Positions 58,369-64,000 of a DNA stretch of 64,000 nucleotides are shown piece after piece (position 1 is the stretch's first letter; each line of letters opens with the position of its first letter). The translations under genes were made by a program, and so were the position numbers. The notes under the pieces were generated by a model, which saw only the letters and a list, made by a program, of their open reading frames with translations, did not search any database and was not told where the DNA came from. This DNA is from Saprospira grandis DSM 2844 (GTDB lineage: Bacteria; Bacteroidota; Bacteroidia; Chitinophagales; Saprospiraceae), in the NCBI RefSeq assembly GCF_000275825.1, contig NZ_JH719942.1, forward strand, positions 2,863,928 through 2,927,927, written 5' to 3'.

Positions 58369-58788
58369 TTAATGATCTAGAAATTGTCCTCTTTCCTTGA
58401 GTTCTTCATCAATGGCTTTGAGGATAGCTTGTTGGTAGCCACTACTTTTATATTTTGCAGATAGCCAGATGCTACCGAGCAGAAAAAACATAAAGGCGGT
58501 GGCGGCGATGGGCAGAAAAATGAGGCCGAGCAGGGCCCAAGACCAAAAGCCCAGCATGCCGATGCCGAAGAAAGTGGGGGAGGCGATGCCGGCGGCAAAG
58601 ATAATTCTGGACAGCCGTTGGTATTCTCGGTTGCGTTGTTGCCAACGCCCTCGTAGTTGGAAGAGGTGTTCGGTGGTATAGTGGGCTGGATGAATGCTGA
58701 GTAGGGTGTCGGGATCTTCCTGGCACTCTTGCTCGATGCGGTTCAGCAATTCATCGATAGATTGGTCTATTTGATTTCTCGTTTTCAT
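58369..58788 (-). CDS. Small membrane protein of unknown function
   Basis: 139 aa. The N-terminus is a charged helix (SIDELLNRIEQECQEDPDTL), then come two adjacent membrane helices (about 58-76, IIFAAGIASPTFFGIGML, and about 80-105, WALLGLIFLPIAATAFMFFLL), and a basic helical tail (YQQAILKAIDEELKERG). The hairpin topology puts both ends in the cytoplasm. I do not recognise a family. It is a lone gene; repeat element 19 follows its stop codon at once. Confidence 0.7.
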   Translation of the reverse strand: MKTRNQIDQSIDELLNRIEQECQEDPDTLLSIHPAHYTTEHLFQLRGRWQQRNREYQRLSRIIFAAGIASPTFFGIGMLGFWSWALLGLIFLPIAATAFMFFLLGSIWLSAKYKSSGYQQAILKAIDEELKERGQFLDH

Positions 58789-58987
58789 AAGCTGTTGGAT
58801 AACTGCCTGTTTGAGCCTTTAATTTACTATTATTATATGAGTTTATTGTAGCTTGCTGCTCGCTTATTCAATAATAGCGTATATTTTTTTGCAGATCTTC
58901 CTACATTTGGGCCTTAGGGGCTTTTCCTTTAAAACTAGGTCAAAACCAAAAGTGTAGAGTCAAAAACATTAAAAAAATAATAAAAAT

Positions 58988-60052
58988 ATGGAGAAACTAA
59001 ATATCCCTTTGCTCAGTACAATTTGTAAAACGGCGGCGCCTCCTGCTTTTGAGCAGCGTCTACGTCAGTTTGTAGAATCGGAAGTAACTGATTTGGTAGA
59101 TGATTGTTTTACAGATGCTTTGGGCAATTTGTATGCAGTTCGGAAGGGGGCCGCCGAGGGGCCCAAGAAAAAAATCATGGTGGCGGCTCATTTAGATGAG
59201 ATTGGTTTTATTGTTACGCATATTGAGGAGGGCGGTTTTTTGCGTTTTCATACCTTGGGTGGTTTTGACCCCAAAACTTTGAGCTCGCAACGGGTAATTG
59301 TGCATGGCAAAAAGGATATTGTGGGGGTAATGGGCAGCAAACCCATCCATTTGATGTCGGCTGCAGAAAGAGGTAAAAGCCTGAGCATCAAGGATTATTT
59401 TATTGATACGGGCATGAGTAAGGAGGAGCTGGAGAAGTACGTATCGGTAGGTGATCCTATCAGTCGAGAGCGGGAGTTGATTGAAATGGGCGATTGCGTT
59501 AATTCTAAGTCTTTGGACAACCGTTTGGCCGTTTTCATTTTGCTCGAATGCTTGCGAGAGCTCAAAGACGAGCAGCTCGATTATGATGTTTATGGCGTTT
59601 TTACGGTCCAAGAAGAGGTGGGTTTGCGTGGTGCTCGGGTGGCTGCACATAACATTGATCCCGATTTTGGTTTGGGCCTAGATATTACTATTGCCTTTGA
59701 TGTACCTGGGGCCCAGGCGCATGAAAAAATTACGGCTTTGGGTGCGGGGACCGCCATTAAAATTATGGATGGTTCTAGTATTTGCGATTATCGCATGGTG
59801 CAATTTATGAAAGAAACAGCCGATGCGGCAGAAATTCCCTGGCAGCCTGAAATCTTGACCGGTGGAGGTAGTGATACGGGTGGTTTGCAGCTATATGGAA
59901 AGTCTGGGGCCATTACGGGCGCCATTTCTATTCCTTGTCGACATGTGCACCAAACCGTAGAAATGGCCCATAAAGAGGATATTTACCAGAGCATTCAGCT
60001 GCTCAAGCAGTGCTTATTGAATATTTCCAAATACGATTGGTCTTTCCGTTAG
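58988..60052 (+). CDS. M42 family metallopeptidase
   Basis: 354 aa. Dinuclear-metal motifs: VAAHLDEIGFIVTHI (His, Asp), SLDNRLAVF (Asp bridging), TVQEEVGLRGARVA (catalytic Glu pair), GGGSDTGG and the final His in IPCRHVHQTVE. M42 enzymes (FrvX, deblocking or tetrahedral aminopeptidases) trim peptides in the cytoplasm. TACATTTG at 58902-58909 may be its promoter box. Its stop codon overlaps the converging RluA gene by 4 bp, so no terminator separates the two. Confidence 0.92.
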   Translation: MEKLNIPLLSTICKTAAPPAFEQRLRQFVESEVTDLVDDCFTDALGNLYAVRKGAAEGPKKKIMVAAHLDEIGFIVTHIEEGGFLRFHTLGGFDPKTLSSQRVIVHGKKDIVGVMGSKPIHLMSAAERGKSLSIKDYFIDTGMSKEELEKYVSVGDPISRERELIEMGDCVNSKSLDNRLAVFILLECLRELKDEQLDYDVYGVFTVQEEVGLRGARVAAHNIDPDFGLGLDITIAFDVPGAQAHEKITALGAGTAIKIMDGSSICDYRMVQFMKETADAAEIPWQPEILTGGGSDTGGLQLYGKSGAITGAISIPCRHVHQTVEMAHKEDIYQSIQLLKQCLLNISKYDWSFR

Positions 60053-60933
60053 GGCTGGTATTTTTCCCATTGCCTACGCTCTCGCTCCAATAAGCGCAAA
60101 AACTTGCTGGGCGCGGGCATACTAAGCTCTATTTGGCCGCCTGCGGGATGGTCAAAGGCCAAGCCAACAGCAACCAAGAAAAGACCCTTATGTAAAAGGG
60201 TCTTTCCTTTTGGGCCATATTGCTTATCGCCAACAATAGGGCAATCAATTTGGGCCAATTGCTTCCGCAGCTGGTGTTTTCGGCCTGTTTTGGGCCGCAA
60301 TTCGAGCAAACTCAACTGCCCAGAACGCAGAGAAGGAACGCTCCAAAGCAAGCGATAATCGGTCTCTGCGGCTTTGCCATCTACTGGACTATCGAGCCGC
60401 CCTTTGGCTTGGGCCGGCCTTCCCATCACAACCGCCAAATAGGTTTTTTGAATGCTTCTTTGGGCAAAAGCGGCCTGCAAAAAACGCAGGGAAGAAGCTC
60501 GTTTTCCCACCAATAATAGGCCCTGCGTTGGCAAATCTAAACGATGCACGGGCAGGGGAGAGGGCAGGGCATCCTCGGTCAAAGAAGGCTGCAAACCCGC
60601 TCTAAAACGCTGCTGGAAATTGTGTTTATGATAGCCCGAAACGGCAAGTCCCGCTGGTTTGTAGACCACCGCCAAATCCTCATCTTCATAATGCACCTCT
60701 AGAGGGAGCTCTCGCTCTTTTTGGTTGACTGGCCGCTGCCAAAGGGCCAAAACATCGCCCACTTGCAAGTAATAGCCCGTGCCAACTTCCTGTCCATTGA
60801 CCTTCAAAAGGCCTTTGTCTAGAGCTTTTTTTACACTTTTTCGGCTAGGCAGCAAAGGAAATAACCCTTGAGCATAATCATAGACTCTTCCTGCCCGCTC
60901 TTCCCGAACCTGATGTTCCGCAACTAAATACAT
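60049..60933 (-). CDS. RluA-type RNA pseudouridine synthase
   Basis: 294 aa. An N-terminal S4 RNA-binding domain (SRKSVKKALDKGLLKVNGQEV, about 30-50, cut short here) is followed by the catalytic domain with PVHRLDLPTQGLLLVGK (HRLD, catalytic Asp) and TGRKHQLRKQLAQIDCPIVGD. It turns uridine into pseudouridine in rRNA or tRNA; the exact site cannot be told. A cytoplasmic, lone gene. Confidence 0.92.
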   Translation of the reverse strand: MYLVAEHQVREERAGRVYDYAQGLFPLLPSRKSVKKALDKGLLKVNGQEVGTGYYLQVGDVLALWQRPVNQKERELPLEVHYEDEDLAVVYKPAGLAVSGYHKHNFQQRFRAGLQPSLTEDALPSPLPVHRLDLPTQGLLLVGKRASSLRFLQAAFAQRSIQKTYLAVVMGRPAQAKGRLDSPVDGKAAETDYRLLWSVPSLRSGQLSLLELRPKTGRKHQLRKQLAQIDCPIVGDKQYGPKGKTLLHKGLFLVAVGLAFDHPAGGQIELSMPAPSKFLRLLERERRQWEKYQP

Positions 60934-61000
60934 AATTAAAAATTAGCCGCCAATATAGGCTTTTTTGTCTAGCTGTATGGAGCAAAGCTTTCTCTTTTTT

Positions 61001-61160
61001 GGGGCTGCCCACTCGCTTCGCTCGGGTCGGGCCATTTCGCAGCTCGCAGGTCTGCTCGGCCCTGCAGGCTTTTTCGCTTTGCTTCAAAAGCCTTGGGTCT
61101 GCCGCCTGCGGCGGCCCTGCTACAGCCCCTCAGCCTGCGGGCGCTTTGCGCCCTGCAAAA
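61001..61160 (+). repeat. GGGGC-family intergenic element, copy 20 (subfamily III)
   Basis: GGGGCTGCCCACTCGCTTCG, GGGTCGGGCCATTTCGCAGC, the core GCTCGCAGGTCTGCTCGGCC, an imperfect AGGCTTTTTCGC stem, stem GCCGCCTGCGGCGGC and CTACAGCCCCTCAGCC. It is nearly the same as copy 2 over its first 70 bp. Confidence 0.77.
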
Positions 61161-61163
61161 CGC

Positions 61164-61195
61164 AAAAGGCCCTGCAATTCCTTGCAGGGCCTTTT
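61164..61195 (-). terminator. Terminator of the P450-reductase gene
   Basis: A perfect 14-bp stem (61164-61177 with 61182-61195) with TTTT on each strand. It lies 22 bp past the minus-strand stop codon. Confidence 0.8.
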
Positions 61196-61217
61196 CATGG
61201 ACCATAACGGCTATTTT

Positions 61218-63998
61218 TTAGCTAAAAATATCGGTAAAATAGCGTTTGTCCTTACCGGCAATTTGCATCAACCAATCTAGGGCCTGGGCTTCTGTAGCTT
61301 GGGCTTTTTCTTGGTAAATATCCATCAGGCATTGGCGGACGGCAGGGGCCATGCCTTCGCCATCTCCACAAATATATATATTGGCTCCTTCTTGCCAAGC
61401 GGCCCAAAAGGCATCTCTATCGGCCCAAAGGCGATGCTGTACATAAGTTTGGCCTTCTTTTTCGGGCGTTTTAGAGTAAACGGGCCGTAAATCTAACCAA
61501 CCTTCTTTTTCCCATTTTGCAAACTCTTTGGCATAAAGTTGATCCACTTCTTTGGCTCGGCAACCATAGAAAAATACTGCTTTTGCGGGCGTTTTTTCTA
61601 GGCTGCGTTCTTGCATAAAGGCTCTAAAGGGAGCAATCCCCGTACCTGCGGCAATAAGAATGAGTTTATCCTCGCTTTTTGGGGCGGGAAAGTTGGGTAA
61701 GTTGGGGGTAAAGCGGAGCCAAAGGAGCTGGCCTTCTTCTAGTTTGTTGAGATAGGCAGAGGCTAGTCCTTGGTACTCTCCTTGTCCAGACCAGGCTGCT
61801 CCCTTAATGCAAGAGATCACTAAGCTGGCCTTATCTGCAGATTGTTTAACGGAAGAAGAAATAGAGTAGGTTCTGGGGCGCATAGCGGGCAGCGCCGTAA
61901 TAAATTGGCCAAGGTCAATTTTTGCTCCAGGAAACTGTTCGATGATACTGAGTAAACTCCGATTTTTCTGCAAAACCTCGCTTTCATAGTTATCTATAAA
62001 CTGCTGAAGTCCTTGGGCCGAAAAGGGACAGCGAGTTTGGGCCAAAACTTCTTCGAGTAATTTTTTGCCTGCTGGCCGTTGTAGCTCCACATAATACTTG
62101 AGCAAATCAGTCAGGCGAATATGTTGGTCCAAAGGTAATTTTAGGGCAACAGACTGCTCTTCAGACTCCAATTTGATATAGGGATCATGTTGCATTTGAA
62201 AGTGGCGCAATACCCGCTGAATATTGGCGGGGCTGTTTTGGGGCAGAATATCAATATAGCCGCCAGTTTGATAGCTTTGTTCTTCGGGGACCTCAATTTG
62301 CAGCTCAATTTTGGAGCTCGCAAAGGGGCTATCTTGTTGGACCAATTCTTTTTTGCTCAGCAATTGAGCCCGAACAAAATCATTTTCTCCTAAAGCCTCT
62401 GCATGCCAATCGTGTAGCAATTGGACCTTATAGCTCTTTTTCTTGATCGGACTAACGGCATCTTGTCCTAAGCTTTTGGCTAGGGCCGGCCAGAGTTCAT
62501 CATGCCATTGGTTAAAAGAAACAAAGAAGTTTTGCTTGGCATTTCCTTCTGCAGGGGCCAAAAATGGCTGTGCTCCTAAGCGCTGTAATTGGGCATCAAT
62601 TTTTCGGGGAACAGCCTGATAGCTATGAATCCAGTCCGAGTTTCCACAACCAAAGAGGCTATATTGTACTTGGTTTAGACTGCCTTCAGGCTGTGCTACA
62701 ATCCAATCGACAAATTCTTCGGCATCATGGGTGGGCTGCCCCTCATAAGAGGCCGTAATAATGACATAATGCCCTTTGTTTTGGGCCATTAGTGCCTTGG
62801 TTTCATTGAGGCTATGCACGCTAGGCTGATAGCCCAATGCTTGGGCTGTTTCGGCTAGTTGCTGGATAAACTTTTTCGAGGAGCCCATATTAGAACCATA
62901 AGCAAGGTAGAGTAGGGGTTTGTTTTGGACAAAAACCTGTTTGTTACCTTTTAGTTGTAGATTTTGGCTGGGCCGAACTTTTGGGCCATCTTCTACTGGC
63001 TTAAAGCCTGGCCGTTTCTTAAATTTAAGGAAGTAGTTATCGGGCTTTAGGGTCAGGGTTTCATCTAAAACCAGCTCATAATTGGGGTCGGCCAAGCTAA
63101 TGTCAAAACGCTGCAAAATCATAGCAATGGCCAGTTTGGCCTCCTGAAAAGCAAAAGGGCGGCCAATACAAGAGCGGCGGCCATGACCAAAGGGGAGGTA
63201 AGCCGAATGGGGAATTTTGGCCTCATTTTCTGGCGAAAAGTTTTCGGGGTTAAACTGCTTGGGATCGTCTCCCCAAATGGGGGCACGATGCAAAGAGGGC
63301 AAAAAGATAAAAATGGAGTCGGTCGGTTTAATCAGGTATTCGCCCACTTGTTCCTCTTTAAAGGAACGAAGGTTAAAGCCCGAAGCAATGGGCCAAAGGC
63401 GCAGACACTCCTTGATGACCATATCCATATACTTTAGCTTACTCAAATGATGAAACTGCAGCTTTTCTTGCCCAAGCACCTCGTCTACTTCGGCCTGAAC
63501 ACGGGCCAAAATATGCGGCTGCTTGAGCATTTCATAGAAGGTAAATGCCATCATGCTACTGGTCGTTTCATGTCCTGCAATCAGAAAAGTGACCATTTGG
63601 TAGATGATATTTTGGTCACTCAGCTTTTCGCCAGTATCGGGGTCTACCCCTTCAAGCATCCGGCCCAAAAGATCATCTACTTGCTCTGCCTTATCGGCCT
63701 TTCTTCTTTGGTCCAAAATTTTCTGCGCCACGGTATACATATATTGAATGTCCTTATTATAGCGCTCTTTGGTTTTATACATCAAACGATTCATAATCGG
63801 TAGGCGCCGCATATGCTGATTGGCCTCATGCAAAATAAACAGCATGGCCTCCACAAAGGGGTGCATGTCGTTTTTATAAAAGCTGTTAAAGCGGTAGTCA
63901 AAGGCACAAAGGGCAATAGTGTCTAAGGTCAAACGCGTCATGTTTGCCGGGACATTAAAGGGCTCTTCAGGGCCAAGCCGCTCTAGTTTGATACAAAG
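61218..63998 (-). CDS. Bifunctional cytochrome P450/NADPH-P450 reductase (CYP102-like), 5' end outside window
   Basis: About 926 residues are visible; a full CYP102 protein has about 1050, so some 125 N-terminal residues lie beyond the window edge, where the frame is still open. P450 part: AGHETTSSMMAF (I helix), ExxR in ECLRLW, and the heme ligand in FGHGRRSCIGRPFA. Reductase part: FMN domain LAYGSNMGSSKKF, FAD motif RTYSISSS, NADPH site GTGIAPFRAFMQER and a C-terminal CGDGEGMAPAV. Like P450 BM3 it should pass electrons from NADPH via FAD and FMN to heme and hydroxylate fatty acids in the cytoplasm. It is unusual but known in Bacteroidota. Confidence 0.94.
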   Translation of the reverse strand, partial: LCIKLERLGPEEPFNVPANMTRLTLDTIALCAFDYRFNSFYKNDMHPFVEAMLFILHEANQHMRRLPIMNRLMYKTKERYNKDIQYMYTVAQKILDQRRKADKAEQVDDLLGRMLEGVDPDTGEKLSDQNIIYQMVTFLIAGHETTSSMMAFTFYEMLKQPHILARVQAEVDEVLGQEKLQFHHLSKLKYMDMVIKECLRLWPIASGFNLRSFKEEQVGEYLIKPTDSIFIFLPSLHRAPIWGDDPKQFNPENFSPENEAKIPHSAYLPFGHGRRSCIGRPFAFQEAKLAIAMILQRFDISLADPNYELVLDETLTLKPDNYFLKFKKRPGFKPVEDGPKVRPSQNLQLKGNKQVFVQNKPLLYLAYGSNMGSSKKFIQQLAETAQALGYQPSVHSLNETKALMAQNKGHYVIITASYEGQPTHDAEEFVDWIVAQPEGSLNQVQYSLFGCGNSDWIHSYQAVPRKIDAQLQRLGAQPFLAPAEGNAKQNFFVSFNQWHDELWPALAKSLGQDAVSPIKKKSYKVQLLHDWHAEALGENDFVRAQLLSKKELVQQDSPFASSKIELQIEVPEEQSYQTGGYIDILPQNSPANIQRVLRHFQMQHDPYIKLESEEQSVALKLPLDQHIRLTDLLKYYVELQRPAGKKLLEEVLAQTRCPFSAQGLQQFIDNYESEVLQKNRSLLSIIEQFPGAKIDLGQFITALPAMRPRTYSISSSVKQSADKASLVISCIKGAAWSGQGEYQGLASAYLNKLEEGQLLWLRFTPNLPNFPAPKSEDKLILIAAGTGIAPFRAFMQERSLEKTPAKAVFFYGCRAKEVDQLYAKEFAKWEKEGWLDLRPVYSKTPEKEGQTYVQHRLWADRDAFWAAWQEGANIYICGDGEGMAPAVRQCLMDIYQEKAQATEAQALDWLMQIAGKDKRYFTDIFS

Positions 63999-64000
63999 CT

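Overview
The window looks like chromosomal DNA of a gliding, filamentous Bacteroidota of the Saprospira type (Saprospiraceae). This is inferred from gene content and from promoters of the Bacteroidota form (TTTG or TTG, about 19-20 bp, TAnnTTTG). It rests on type IX secretion cargo with SprB repeats and a C-terminal sorting tail, an SprE/PorW-like lipoprotein, a DUF2490 protein, LysM and CHAT proteins, and a self-sufficient P450-reductase fusion. I could not run a database search, so the species is a guess.

Layout. 0-0.8 kb: end of a ferredoxin gene and two identical tRNA-His genes, each with its own promoter and terminator. 0.8-4.3 kb: an ECF sigma factor with a membrane-anchored beta-barrel partner, and an S24/LexA-like repressor. 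4.6-14.5 kb: a glycosyltransferase, a peptidoglycan hydrolase and two giant secreted adhesin-like proteins. 14.8-20.9 kb: a response regulator, a TPR histidine kinase and the SprE-like lipoprotein, all on the minus strand. 21.5-29 kb: an M23 peptidase, UbiX, fructose-bisphosphatase, a DUF2490 protein and a TPR-CHAT protein. 29.2-31.2 kb: a second ECF sigma/barrel pair. 31.6-37.4 kb: a lipoprotein, a LysE exporter, a LysM protein, a methyltransferase and a secreted nuclease. 38.2-45.3 kb: a retron island. 45.7-49 kb: a PAP2-like protein, an Lnt-like protein and a secreted protein. 49.1-49.8 kb: a gene-free stretch of structured and tandem repeats. 49.9-64 kb: mainly housekeeping genes (pepD, hemW, plsC-like, thioesterase, pth, L25, M42 peptidase, RluA) and the start-truncated P450-reductase.

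The most interesting system is the retron island. A WGR-domain, helical-repeat protein of 1056 aa and a winged-helix/SWIM zinc-finger protein lie 11 bp apart. They are followed by a predicted msr-msd RNA (a1/a2 arms, an msr hairpin, and a perfect 36-bp msd stem), a terminator-like hairpin, and a 524-aa reverse transcriptase carrying the retron signatures NAxxH, YADD and VTG. From memory this gene set matches the retron class defined by ARM-repeat and WHSWIM partner proteins (type XIII). It is presumably an anti-phage or stress toxin system.

The second striking feature is a family of about 20 GC-rich intergenic elements of 115-320 bp. All share a core around GCTCGCAGGTCTGCTCGGCC, fall into three subfamilies, and have internal stems whose sequence changes while base pairing is kept. 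At least 11 copies start a few bases after a stop codon in the sense orientation. I know of no description of this family.
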